NCBI GenBank assembly: GCA_910584255.1
Contig: CAJTXV010000008.1
Coordinates: 1 to 58,374 of the forward strand
Length of the DNA stretch: 58,374 bases
Origin: an uncultured Bacilli bacterium
GTDB lineage: Bacteria; Bacillota_I; Bacilli_A; RF39; UBA660
Direction of reading: 5' to 3'
Part shown: positions 49,492 through 58,249 of the stretch, piece by piece
Numbering within the stretch: the first letter of the stretch is position 1
How the letters are laid out: every line of letters starts with the position of its first letter
Notes under the pieces: generated by a model
The model's input: only the letters and a program-made list of their open reading frames with translations
Told to the model about the DNA's origin: nothing
Databases searched by the model: none
Program-made: the position numbers and the translations under genes

Positions 49492-50115
49492 TTGATAACA
49501 CCATTAGATCATACGGTAAAAGGAATTATGGGGTTTACTTGGCCGATGATTATTATTTGTACCTTAGTCATTTCATCATTAAGAATTGCAGATATTCTTA
49601 AAAATCAAAAAGAAGTTGTTTTCTACCGTGAAATATTAATGCTTTTCTTTATGATTTATGTTTTATGTCTATTCCAAATTGTTACTTTTGAAGATCCGCT
49701 AGTTTCATCGATTGACAATCACTTTAATTTAGTTCCTTTAAGGGAAATTTCAAGATATTCTTTTGGAAGCAGATTATTCTTTAAAAATGTAGTTGGTAAT
49801 TTATTAATGTTTATGCCATACGGCTTTTTTGCCTCTTACTTTACCAAAATGGACAATAAGTATTATGCTTTTTCCTTAATCGCTTTTGCATCTATTACCA
49901 TTGAAACAACACAATTAGCGATTGGACGTGTATTTGATATAGATGATATCATTTTAAATATCGTTGGTGGATTGATTGGATATGGTATTTATCGTCTACT
50001 TAGTAAAATTGGAGATTCCCTACCTAGAATTTTCTTGAATCAGTGGTTTTTAAATATCTTGTCTTTACTACTCATTATCATTTTAGTAGTCTATGTATGG
50101 GTGGTGATTATCTAA
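49492..50115 (+). CDS. VanZ-family membrane protein
   Basis: A 207-residue protein with about five TM segments and the VanZ pattern: NHFNLVPLREISRY, FFKNVVGNLLMFMPYGFFASY, IETTQLAIGRVFDIDDIILNIVGGLIGY. VanZ-like proteins are linked to glycopeptide or lipoglycopeptide tolerance in some species; here the role is unknown. A TTG start (49492) follows TAGGTGATT. It sits in the place of phoH-yqfF between yqfD and ybeY, and its stop overlaps the ybeY start (TAATG). Confidence 0.85.
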   Translation: MITPLDHTVKGIMGFTWPMIIICTLVISSLRIADILKNQKEVVFYREILMLFFMIYVLCLFQIVTFEDPLVSSIDNHFNLVPLREISRYSFGSRLFFKNVVGNLLMFMPYGFFASYFTKMDNKYYAFSLIAFASITIETTQLAIGRVFDIDDIILNIVGGLIGYGIYRLLSKIGDSLPRIFLNQWFLNILSLLLIIILVVYVWVVII

Positions 50116-50567
50116 TGGAAAATCATTATGAGATATTTAACCAAACAAAAGAAAATCTAGAAGAAGAAATAAAAACATTACAAAATCTACTTTCTTTTGC
50201 CTGTAAAAAAGAAAATATTGAAAATGCTGAGTTTAATATCATCTTTGTAGGAAAAAAAATGATTCAAGAAGTGAACAAAACTTATCGAGGAGTGGACCGA
50301 GTCACGGATGTAATTAGTTTTGCCTTAGAGGATAATAAGACCATTGACTTAAATGTTAGGTTACTAGGAGATATTTATATTTGTTTAGATAGGGCACATG
50401 AACAATCAGTCGAATATGGGCATAGTTTTTTAAGGGAAATTTGTTTTTTATCTATCCATGGATTTCTTCATTTATTAGGATATGATCATATGAAGAAGGA
50501 AGAGGAAGAAATTATGTTTCAAAGACAAGAAGAAATCTTAGATGAATTTGGAATTAAGCGAGGATAA
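50115..50567 (+). CDS. ybeY: Endoribonuclease YbeY
   Basis: A 150-residue metal-dependent single-strand endoribonuclease for rRNA maturation and quality control. The zinc motif is HGFLHLLGYDHMKKEEE (about 115), and TYRGVDRVTDVISFA (about 56) is the second family signature. The start at 50115 overlaps the upstream stop and follows GGGTGGTGA. Next to dgkA, cdd and era as usual. Confidence 0.95.
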   Translation: MENHYEIFNQTKENLEEEIKTLQNLLSFACKKENIENAEFNIIFVGKKMIQEVNKTYRGVDRVTDVISFALEDNKTIDLNVRLLGDIYICLDRAHEQSVEYGHSFLREICFLSIHGFLHLLGYDHMKKEEEEIMFQRQEEILDEFGIKRG

Positions 50568-50569
50568 TT

Positions 50570-50962
50570 ATGAAAAAGAAAAGAAGAAAAGATACTGGTA
50601 GTAAATTCAAAAACTATAGAAAAGAATATCGTCATGCAATCGATGGAATTATTTACGCAATGGAAAAAGAATTTAATCTTGTACTGATTATGATTTTTAT
50701 TCTAATCATCTTTGGGCTTTGCTTTCTGTTTCCTATCACCATTCCAGAATTACTTGCGATTGTGATTAGTGTAGGAGTTTTAATGGCAACAGAGATGCTA
50801 AATACATCGATTGAGGCTTTAACGGATTTAGTAACAACAAAGGAAAATAGCCTCGCAAAAATTGCGAAAGATACAGTTTCTGGTGCTATATTTCTATTTA
50901 TTATCATGTTTATTGCTGTTCTTGGAATTATTTTTATTCCAAAAATAATAGAATTATTCTAG
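50570..50962 (+). CDS. dgkA: Diacylglycerol/undecaprenol kinase DgkA
   Basis: A 130-residue membrane kinase; in Gram-positives it phosphorylates undecaprenol to recycle the lipid carrier. Three TM segments; signature VLMATEMLNTSIEALTDLV (about 82), with the catalytic Glu, and LAKIAKDTVSGAIFL. The N-terminus is basic (KKKRRKDTGSKFKNYRK). Two bases after ybeY. Confidence 0.93.
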   Translation: MKKKRRKDTGSKFKNYRKEYRHAIDGIIYAMEKEFNLVLIMIFILIIFGLCFLFPITIPELLAIVISVGVLMATEMLNTSIEALTDLVTTKENSLAKIAKDTVSGAIFLFIIMFIAVLGIIFIPKIIELF

Positions 50963-50971
50963 GGGGAAATT

Positions 50972-51358
50972 ATGCTTGAAAAATTAAAAAAATTATGTAG
51001 TTATTCTAAGAGTAAATATTATTCATTTCCTGTCAGTTGTATTTTAGAATGCAAGGATGGGACAGAGTTTCAAGGAGTAAACATTGAAACCTCTTCTCCT
51101 GCTGCTGGTATATGTGCAGAAAGGAATGCACTTTTTCAAGCACTTGCGAAGGGATACCAAAAAGATGATTTTGTTCGAATTCATATTTATAGTAAAAGTA
51201 AAAACAACATTACACCATGTTTTATATGTAGACAAGCTCTACTAGAATATACCCCTCAAAATATAGAAATTATCAGTTATACAGATGACGGGAATATAAA
51301 AAAATTTTCTTTAGAAGAATTATGTACGTATCCATTCCAAGAGGGTGATTTGAAATGA
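50972..51358 (+). CDS. cdd: Cytidine deaminase
   Basis: A 128-residue zinc hydrolase converting cytidine to uridine in pyrimidine salvage. The zinc site is complete: CAERNALFQAL (Cys and catalytic Glu, about 48) and PCFICRQALLEY (about 87). GVNIETSSPAAG is the substrate loop. Overlaps era by 4 bp (ATGA). AGGGGGAA precedes the start. Confidence 0.92.
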   Translation: MLEKLKKLCSYSKSKYYSFPVSCILECKDGTEFQGVNIETSSPAAGICAERNALFQALAKGYQKDDFVRIHIYSKSKNNITPCFICRQALLEYTPQNIEIISYTDDGNIKKFSLEELCTYPFQEGDLK

Positions 51359-52248
51359 AAAGTGGGTTTGTAAGTATTGTAGGTCGCCCAAACGTAGGAA
51401 AAAGTACTCTATTAAATAATTTCTTAGAAACGCATCTTGCTATTACTTCGGATAAGGCTGGAACTACTAGAAATATTATTCAGGGTGTGTATCAAGATGA
51501 AGATAGTCAGATCATCTTTGTAGATACTCCAGGAATTCATAAGCCTATGAATAAGCTTGGGAATATTTTAAATAGAAAGACTTATGCTAGTACAGATAAT
51601 GTAGATCTTATTTTATTTTTAATCGATGTTAGTACAGGATTTGGTAAGGGAGATCAGTTTATTCTTGATAAAATAAAAGAAGAAAACATACCTATTATTC
51701 TAGTTTTAAATAAAGTAGATGCAATCAAAAAAGATAGATTATTAGAAAAAATAAATGAATATAAAGACCTCTATGACTTTGCCGATATTTATCCTATTTC
51801 AGCCTTAAAAAATGATAATATAGCATCCCTTTTAAAGACAATTAAAAACTATTTACCAAATGAAGGGAAAATATTTGAAGATGAAACATTTACCAATATA
51901 TCTACTCCTTTTTATGTAAGTGAAATTATCCGTGAAAAAGTGTTACGGCTTACAAAAGAAGAAGTTCCTCACGCAGTTACTTGTGTTGTAGAAAAAATTG
52001 AGTATCAAAAAGATAAAGTAATTATCAATGCCGTGATTATTGTCGATAGAGATAGCCTAAAAAAGATTATTATTGGTCATCATGGAAGTATGTTAAAACA
52101 AATTGGAATGTCTGCTAGGTTAGAACTAGAAGAATATTTTGGTAAAAAGGTTTATTTAGAAAATTTTGTTAAAACTATTGATAATTGGAGGGATAGAGAA
52201 AGATATTTAAAAGAATTAGGATTAGATGATTTAACAGAAACAGAGTAA
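51355..52248 (+). CDS. era: GTPase Era
   Basis: A 297-residue ribosome-assembly GTPase binding the 3' end of 16S rRNA. G1 GRPNVGKSTL (about 8), G2 TTR, G3 DTPGIHKP (about 60), G4 NKVDAIKK (about 121), G5 SALK; C-terminal KH domain with IIIGHHGSMLKQIGMSAR (about 240). Family-standard length. Confidence 0.96.
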   Translation: MKSGFVSIVGRPNVGKSTLLNNFLETHLAITSDKAGTTRNIIQGVYQDEDSQIIFVDTPGIHKPMNKLGNILNRKTYASTDNVDLILFLIDVSTGFGKGDQFILDKIKEENIPIILVLNKVDAIKKDRLLEKINEYKDLYDFADIYPISALKNDNIASLLKTIKNYLPNEGKIFEDETFTNISTPFYVSEIIREKVLRLTKEEVPHAVTCVVEKIEYQKDKVIINAVIIVDRDSLKKIIIGHHGSMLKQIGMSARLELEEYFGKKVYLENFVKTIDNWRDRERYLKELGLDDLTETE

Positions 52249-52321
52249 AAAAATAAAAAAAATCAAAAACAAGTGAATAAATTTCGAAAAAACACACCAT
52301 GATTTAAATGGGTGAAGAAAA

Positions 52322-52408
52322 ATGAAAAATATTTTATGGAATTTATTTAAAGAAACTGGTAATATTAATTACTACAATTTATCAAAGCAAATAAAAGAAA
52401 AGAAGTGA
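52322..52408 (+). CDS. YqzL family peptide
   Basis: A 28-residue peptide, MKNILWNLFKETGNINYYNL followed by a Lys-rich end. It has the W-x2-F-x2-TGNI-x2-Y pattern of YqzL, which in Bacillus is encoded in exactly this place, between era and recO. GGGTGAAG precedes the ATG; the stop is 4 bp before recO. Function unknown. It is too short for most automated calls. Confidence 0.78.
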   Translation: MKNILWNLFKETGNINYYNLSKQIKEKK

Positions 52409-52412
52409 AAAA

Positions 52413-53150
52413 ATGAATCTAGTAAAAACGGAGGGAATTATCCTAGGAGAAACCAATTATAGTGAATCTAGTAAAATACTAAAAGTATTGACAAAAGACT
52501 ATGGAATGATTAGTATAATGTCGAAGGGATGCCGAAATATTAAAAGCAAACTTCGTAGTGTAAGCACTATTTTTACTTATGGGGACTTCCATCTTTATTA
52601 TAAAGAACAAGGAATTTCCGTATTAGTGAGTGTAGATATTAAGAATACATTCTTATCTCTACAAAGTGATATTGAAAAAATTAGTTATGCCAGTTTTTTA
52701 CTAGATTTGACAGAACAGGTATTAAAACATACAGAAAATAATGAGATCTATTCATTATTAATCGCAACACTAGAAAAGATGAATGATGGATACAATACAC
52801 ATGCACTAACCAATATTTTAGAACTGAAATACCTAGACTTCTTAGGAATCCGTCCTGTATTAGATTGTTGTAGTATTTGTGGGAATCAAACGGAAATTGT
52901 CACAGTATCTGCATCTTCTGGAGGATACTTATGTAAGAATTGTTACCATAATGAAAAAATCTATAGTAATAAAATGGTTCAACTAATTCGCATGTTTTAC
53001 TACTTAGATATTTCTAAAATTACAAAGTTAGAAATTAAAGAGGATTCATTAAATGAATTAAATGAATTTATTGATGATTATTATGAACGATATTCTGGAC
53101 TCTATTTGAGGAGTAAAAAATTTTTAGAGAGTATTAGTAAAATAGGATAG
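52413..53150 (+). CDS. recO: DNA repair protein RecO
   Basis: A 245-residue recombination mediator that loads RecA together with RecR. The N-terminal OB fold (TEGIILGETNYSESSKILKVL) is followed by a helical domain and a zinc motif CCSICGN ... YLCKNC (about 150-172). Standard length. The operon partner of era. Confidence 0.94.
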   Translation: MNLVKTEGIILGETNYSESSKILKVLTKDYGMISIMSKGCRNIKSKLRSVSTIFTYGDFHLYYKEQGISVLVSVDIKNTFLSLQSDIEKISYASFLLDLTEQVLKHTENNEIYSLLIATLEKMNDGYNTHALTNILELKYLDFLGIRPVLDCCSICGNQTEIVTVSASSGGYLCKNCYHNEKIYSNKMVQLIRMFYYLDISKITKLEIKEDSLNELNEFIDDYYERYSGLYLRSKKFLESISKIG

Positions 53151-53160
53151 AGGTACAAAA

Positions 53161-55845
53161 ATGAAAAAGAATAAGAAAAGACCATATATTATCAATACAC
53201 TCTTAGTATTGGCAATTTTTTCCTTTATTTTTATAAGTAAAGGCATTTTTCCATTTGGTGAAAACTCATTAATTTGGGGAGATATGCATGATCAAATTAC
53301 TGCTTTTTACTATCACTTCTATGATAGTTTTAAAGGGACAAGTTCTTTATTTGTTAACTTTACTACGAGTGGTGGAATTAATTTTTTTGGGATTTTATGT
53401 TATTACATATTAAGTCCCATTTCGTTTATCTTATTACTGTTTCCAAGAGAAGATATTTATTTAGCAGTTTCTATTGTAGTTGCCTTAAAGATTTTACTTT
53501 CAAGTTTGACTTGTCTTTATTTTATTAGGACTTATTTTAAAAAGTTACCAAGCGGTTTAAGTATTTTTTTAGCACTCTGTTATGCTTTTTCGGGATACAG
53601 TTTATCTATGTATCAGATTACACCATGGTTTGATGTTATGTATTTGTTCCCACTATTAATGATTGGGTTAAAGAAATTACTAGATTTAGAAAAGCCAATT
53701 TGGTATATTGTAATACTGACTGCATCTTTAGTTTGTAATTTTTATGTATCGATTATGGTAATTATGTTCATTTTCCTTTCTTCCTACATTTATCTTTTAA
53801 TTTATAAGGAAAAAGAAGAAAGAAGAAAAGGAATTTTAGCACTTGGGCTTTCTACCATTTTAAGTGTGTTGATTTCAGCAGTTGTTTTGATTCCTTCTTA
53901 CATGCAAATTTCTGTTTCATCTCGTCTAAATTCGAGACTAATTGAGATGCTAAACTCAAAAACGGGACCATTAACGGATAAATTATCTTTCTTTATGTTT
54001 GGTGGAATCGTTTATTTAGGAATTATTTTCCTAATTAAAAATTATAAAAAAGATTCCAAGTTTTCCCTATGGTTTTTAACAAACTTCTTAATTGTTGGAA
54101 TTCCAGTAATTATTGAACCGATTAATAAAATTTGGCATTTCGGTTCTTATGCCTTCTTTCCATATCGTTTTGGATTTATTGCTATATTCTTATTAATACT
54201 TGGTGCTTGCTATGGCTATACTTTGGTAACTGATAATGAAAAAAAGAAGAAAAAGAAAAATTACAATCTTCCTATCATAGCAGGTGGAGTTTCCCTAATT
54301 TCTAGTCTTATAATTATTTATCTAACAAAGAATAATTATACAAATTTTCAAAATAAGTTAGATCGATTAAGTATTTCAGGAGACCATAAATTATTAATAT
54401 TTTTAATTTTTACAACCATATTATCTATTCTTTGTTGTTACATCATTTACCGCTTTACAACTTCTTGGAACAAGACAAGAACAGCATTAATAACACTAAT
54501 TTTATTAACACATATTACTTCGAATAGCTTTTTATACTTTGGAATTGATTTCACACAAAGAGAGTTAATGGGACAATATGAAAGCCTATTAGAAATTTCG
54601 AAAACATATTCAAAGGGTGACTATTATAGAGTTAAAAATTTATCCGATCATTTCATTATGAATAGTGGAATGATTATGAAATATCATACATTAGATCACT
54701 TTACTTCTTTAACAGATCGTAATAATATGCAGAACTTAAAGAGACTTGGCTATTCATCTTCTTGGGTAAAAACATTCTCTAAAGGAGGCACCTTATTTAG
54801 TGATGCCATTTTAGCAAACCATTATATAATGTCCTTAGATACGGTAGAGAATCCATATTATCAATGGATTGGAAAATATAAAGATGTAAATCTCTATGAA
54901 CATAAAATGAAACCTTCATATGGATATTTAATTCAAAAAGATATTGATACCACAAATTCCAAAAATTCTTTTGAAATTCAAAACCAAATGTATCAGCAAA
55001 TTGAAAATACGAAAGAATCTCTTTTTACGACTTCTGATCAGTGGAAATTAAATAATATTAAAAAAAGTCAGGTAGATGAAAAAACTTCTTATCAAATAAT
55101 AGATGCCGATGCATATAATTACATAGAACAGACAATATCTGTAAGAAACAAACAGACTTTATACTTAGAAATATTAAAAGACTTAGACAATAATATTAAT
55201 TTAGATATTTATCATCATTTTAATATTTATGTCAATGACCGATTATTCTTAGATCATGCAATTAAGGAAGACGATAATGGTGTAATTAACTTAGGTACTT
55301 TTGAAAATGAAGATGTCAACGTTAAAATTGAACTGATATGGGATGTAGAAGTAGATAATATTACTTTAGCGACGATGGATTTAGAAAAATATGAGTCCTT
55401 TATAAAAAATAATCAAGTACCATTAAAAATGGAATACAAGAAAAATAAAATTACCATACAAGTAGATGCCAAAGAAAAGAAGATATTATTTATTCCTGTT
55501 CCTTATAGTGAAGGATATCAAGGAAAAATCAATCGCAAAAAAATTCAGGTAGAAAAAGTATTTGATAATTTTCTTGGAATTCCATTAGAAGAGGGAGAAA
55601 ATGAAATTACATTAACATATACACCACCTGGATTCAAGTTATCACTAGTAATTAGTTTGGTAGCACTCATTCTCACAATCTTCCTATTAAGAAAAGATTA
55701 TTATACGAGACTATTAGAACTAAAACCTCTAAAAGCAATTGCAAATGTTTGCTATTTGTCTATTTATATGGCTTTTATCTTGTTTGTGTATATTGGTTTA
55801 ACCATTGTCTTTATCCTGTCATATTTTATCTATTTTAATTTTTAA
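53161..55845 (+). CDS. YfhO-family membrane protein (glycosyltransferase-like)
   Basis: An 894-residue membrane protein with about twelve TM segments in the first 460 residues and again at the end. An early extracytoplasmic motif, WGDMHDQITAFYYHFYDS (about 40), is typical of YfhO/GT-C type transferases, which carry an acidic pair in the first loop. The middle-to-late 350 residues are a soluble extracytoplasmic domain. YfhO in Bacillus and Listeria is implicated in lipoteichoic acid glycosylation; that role is carried over by family. The gene follows recO after 10 bp. Confidence 0.85.
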   Translation: MKKNKKRPYIINTLLVLAIFSFIFISKGIFPFGENSLIWGDMHDQITAFYYHFYDSFKGTSSLFVNFTTSGGINFFGILCYYILSPISFILLLFPREDIYLAVSIVVALKILLSSLTCLYFIRTYFKKLPSGLSIFLALCYAFSGYSLSMYQITPWFDVMYLFPLLMIGLKKLLDLEKPIWYIVILTASLVCNFYVSIMVIMFIFLSSYIYLLIYKEKEERRKGILALGLSTILSVLISAVVLIPSYMQISVSSRLNSRLIEMLNSKTGPLTDKLSFFMFGGIVYLGIIFLIKNYKKDSKFSLWFLTNFLIVGIPVIIEPINKIWHFGSYAFFPYRFGFIAIFLLILGACYGYTLVTDNEKKKKKKNYNLPIIAGGVSLISSLIIIYLTKNNYTNFQNKLDRLSISGDHKLLIFLIFTTILSILCCYIIYRFTTSWNKTRTALITLILLTHITSNSFLYFGIDFTQRELMGQYESLLEISKTYSKGDYYRVKNLSDHFIMNSGMIMKYHTLDHFTSLTDRNNMQNLKRLGYSSSWVKTFSKGGTLFSDAILANHYIMSLDTVENPYYQWIGKYKDVNLYEHKMKPSYGYLIQKDIDTTNSKNSFEIQNQMYQQIENTKESLFTTSDQWKLNNIKKSQVDEKTSYQIIDADAYNYIEQTISVRNKQTLYLEILKDLDNNINLDIYHHFNIYVNDRLFLDHAIKEDDNGVINLGTFENEDVNVKIELIWDVEVDNITLATMDLEKYESFIKNNQVPLKMEYKKNKITIQVDAKEKKILFIPVPYSEGYQGKINRKKIQVEKVFDNFLGIPLEEGENEITLTYTPPGFKLSLVISLVALILTIFLLRKDYYTRLLELKPLKAIANVCYLSIYMAFILFVYIGLTIVFILSYFIYFNF

Positions 55846-55847
55846 TA

Positions 55848-55876
55848 TTGACAGATACAATAAGAACCAGTAAAAT
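55848..55876 (+). promoter_or_regulatory. SigA promoter of glyS
   Basis: TTGACA, 17 bp, TAAAAT, directly after the YfhO gene. It predicts a transcript start near 55883. Confidence 0.7.
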
Positions 55877-55877
55877 G

Positions 55878-56000
55878 AGTATTAGAAATGCGAAGATGAC
55901 CTTGGAACAGTCGGAGCAATACAAAAAAAGAGATTCTTCTAGAATAAGTAGGGTGGAACCGCGGAAAATATTTTCGTCCCTATAGTTGTTCTAGAAGTTT
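55878..56000 (+). promoter_or_regulatory. T-box leader of glyS with a very short stem I
   Basis: The T-box core AGGGTGGAACCGCGG (about 55950) and the paired CGTCCCTATA are clear, enclosed by the terminator stem CTTCTAGAA/TTCTAGAAG with T6. Between the promoter and the core only about 65 nt remain: GTATT...AATAC closes an element of about 45 nt with GGA (a Gly codon) on its 3' side. A normal stem I would be about twice as long. Confidence 0.75.
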
Positions 56001-56020
56001 TTTAATTTTTAGGAGGAATT

Positions 56021-57397
56021 ATGGAAGAAAGTAAACTAACGATGGAAAAATTAGTCAATCTATGTAAACAATATGGATTTATTTTTCAAGGAAGTGAGAT
56101 TTATGGAGGACTTGCCAATACTTGGGATTATGGTCCTTTAGGTTCACGTCTAAAAAATAATGTAAAGGATACATGGAGAAAAAGATTTATTCAAGAAAGA
56201 CCAAATGCCTATGAAGTAGATGCTGCGATTTTAATGCATCCAAGAGTGTGGGAAGCAAGCGGACATGTAGCAGGCTTTTCAGATCCGCTAATTGATTGTA
56301 AATCATGTAAAATGAGACATCGTGCAGATAACTTAATTGATGATTTTAATCAAAATGCTCATGCAGATGGAATGACGCAAGAAGAGATGATTGCCTATAT
56401 TAAAGAACATAAAGTACCTTGTCCAAAATGCGGTAAAAGTGACTATACGGACATTCGTCAATTTAATTTAATGTTTGAAACATATCGTGGTGTAACAGAA
56501 GATAGTAAAAATAAAATTTATTTACGCCCTGAAAATGCGCAAGGAGAATATGTAAACTTTTTAAATGTTGCCCGTTCTATGAGAACAAAATTGCCATTTA
56601 GTATTGGTCAAATTGGAAAGGCTTTCCGAAATGAAATCACACCAGGAAACTTTACCTTCCGAACCATAGAATTCGAACAGATGGAATATCAGACATTTTG
56701 TAAAAAGGGAACAGATAGTGAATTTTATCAATATTTTAAAGAATATGCAAGAAGGTATTTTATGGATTTGGGTCTACCAGAAGAAAAATTAAGATTTCAC
56801 GACCATGAAAAACTAGCACATTATGCGAAAGAAGCATGTGATATTGAGTATAATTTTTGCTTTGGTTGGGGAGAAATCAACGGAACTCATAATCGCACTG
56901 ACTATGACTTGAAACGTCATCAAGAATACTCAAAAACGTCCCAAGAATACTTAGATTCTGAGACGAATGAAAAATATATTCCTTATATTATCGAGTCAAC
57001 AGTTGGGTGTGACCGAGCAGTTTTAGCACTTTTAGATAATGCTTATGAGGAAGAAATGTTAGAAGATGGAACGACGAGAGAAGTAATGCACTTCCATCCA
57101 TTTATTGCTCCCTATAAAGTAGCAGTTTTACCATTATTAAAAAAATATCATAGCGAGAAAGCAACGGAAATATATGAAAAATTTTCTAAAGAAGTGATGG
57201 TTATATATGATGAGTCTGGAAATATTGGAAAACGTTATCGTAGGCAAGATATCGTAGGTACGCCTTACTGTATCACAATTGATGATCATACTTTAAATGA
57301 AGGAACCGTTACAGTCCGAGACCGTGATACGATGGAACAAGTGACGTTAACAGTAGAAGAAGCAATTGACTACGTAAAGAAACATATTGTATTTTAA
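56021..57397 (+). CDS. glyS: Glycyl-tRNA synthetase, single-chain archaeal/eukaryal type
   Basis: Charges tRNA-Gly as a dimer. The 458-residue class II enzyme starts with the family signature YGFIFQGSEIYGGLANTWDYGPLG, a zinc motif (CKSCKMRHR ... CPKCGK), motif 2 (GKAFRNEITPGNFTFRTIEFEQMEYQ), motif 3 and the C-terminal anticodon domain (YKVAVLPLL). It is not the two-subunit GlyQS type found in Bacillus subtilis. AGGAGG precedes the ATG; a terminator overlaps the stop. Expression is controlled by its T-box. Confidence 0.95.
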   Translation: MEESKLTMEKLVNLCKQYGFIFQGSEIYGGLANTWDYGPLGSRLKNNVKDTWRKRFIQERPNAYEVDAAILMHPRVWEASGHVAGFSDPLIDCKSCKMRHRADNLIDDFNQNAHADGMTQEEMIAYIKEHKVPCPKCGKSDYTDIRQFNLMFETYRGVTEDSKNKIYLRPENAQGEYVNFLNVARSMRTKLPFSIGQIGKAFRNEITPGNFTFRTIEFEQMEYQTFCKKGTDSEFYQYFKEYARRYFMDLGLPEEKLRFHDHEKLAHYAKEACDIEYNFCFGWGEINGTHNRTDYDLKRHQEYSKTSQEYLDSETNEKYIPYIIESTVGCDRAVLALLDNAYEEEMLEDGTTREVMHFHPFIAPYKVAVLPLLKKYHSEKATEIYEKFSKEVMVIYDESGNIGKRYRRQDIVGTPYCITIDDHTLNEGTVTVRDRDTMEQVTLTVEEAIDYVKKHIVF

Positions 57398-57416
57398 ACG
57401 GAGAAATCCGTTTTTT
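57396..57416 (+). terminator. Terminator of glyS
   Basis: AAACGGA/TCCGTTT, GAAA tetraloop, T6, overlapping the stop codon. Confidence 0.85.
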
Positions 57417-57417
57417 C

Positions 57418-58197
57418 TTATGAATTAAAAAAATGAATTTCTTCTAGATGCGCCATAATAATTTGATAAATCCAATTGGGTCGTTCTAAGTAGGGGAAGT
57501 GTCCTAAATTTCTTAAAACAATTAATTCTGAATTTGGAATTTCTTTTTTCATTTTTTCTGCGTCACTTAAAGGTGTAGATTCATCCTTTTCTCCCCAAAT
57601 GAGTAAAACCCTAGATTTCATTTTTCTTAAATAGTAGAAAAGATCAGTATTGACAATATTTTGAAATGTTACTCTCATATTTTTTGGAAGTGCTTGATAA
57701 TCAGGAGATGCAAACTTTTGAAATAACCAAGAAGAATACTTTTCTTTTGCCTTAGAAGGAAGAAGATAGCGAATCTTTTTTAAAAATTGGTACCATTTTC
57801 CTCTAAGCCATCCTTGAAATGTCTTCTTTGGACGGATACCTGCACAATCTATGAAGATAAAATGATTATGCGGGTAGTGATAATAACCATCTAAAAGTGT
57901 TATAATCCTTCCCCCAAAAGAATGACCAATCAATAAAGCATCTTCCAAATTCAAATCGACAAGAAAAGAGTGAATCATATCTGCATAATCATAAATAGTC
58001 ATGGAATGATTAGGAAATTTTGTGTTTCCAAATCCAGGATAGTCTATGATATATACAGTAGAAGAGATAGATAAGGAAGAAATTAAATTTTGAAAAGTTG
58101 GTCTTGTATCTCCCCATCCAGGAAGAATTAGTATGTTATTCCCTTGATTACCATGTTTTTCATAGTATAAGGAAATATCATGATAAGTATAATACAT
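57418..58197 (-). CDS. Alpha/beta hydrolase
   Basis: A 259-residue hydrolase with the full triad: nucleophile Ser in LIGHSFGGRIITLL (about 92), Asp in LLIWGEKDESTPL (about 204) and His in LRNLGHFPYLERP (about 235). The oxyanion region is LILPGWGDTRPTF (about 25). A basic cap domain (KWYQFLKKIRYLLPSKAKEK) lies in the middle. No signal peptide. Substrate unknown; esterase or peptidase-like members share this pattern. The start at 58197 follows AGGTGAT. Confidence 0.85.
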   Translation of the reverse strand: MYYTYHDISLYYEKHGNQGNNILILPGWGDTRPTFQNLISSLSISSTVYIIDYPGFGNTKFPNHSMTIYDYADMIHSFLVDLNLEDALLIGHSFGGRIITLLDGYYHYPHNHFIFIDCAGIRPKKTFQGWLRGKWYQFLKKIRYLLPSKAKEKYSSWLFQKFASPDYQALPKNMRVTFQNIVNTDLFYYLRKMKSRVLLIWGEKDESTPLSDAEKMKKEIPNSELIVLRNLGHFPYLERPNWIYQIIMAHLEEIHFFNS

Positions 58198-58249
58198 GAT
58201 AATCACCTAATATACTGTATGAAATAAATAGAAAATAGTTTCCAAAAAA

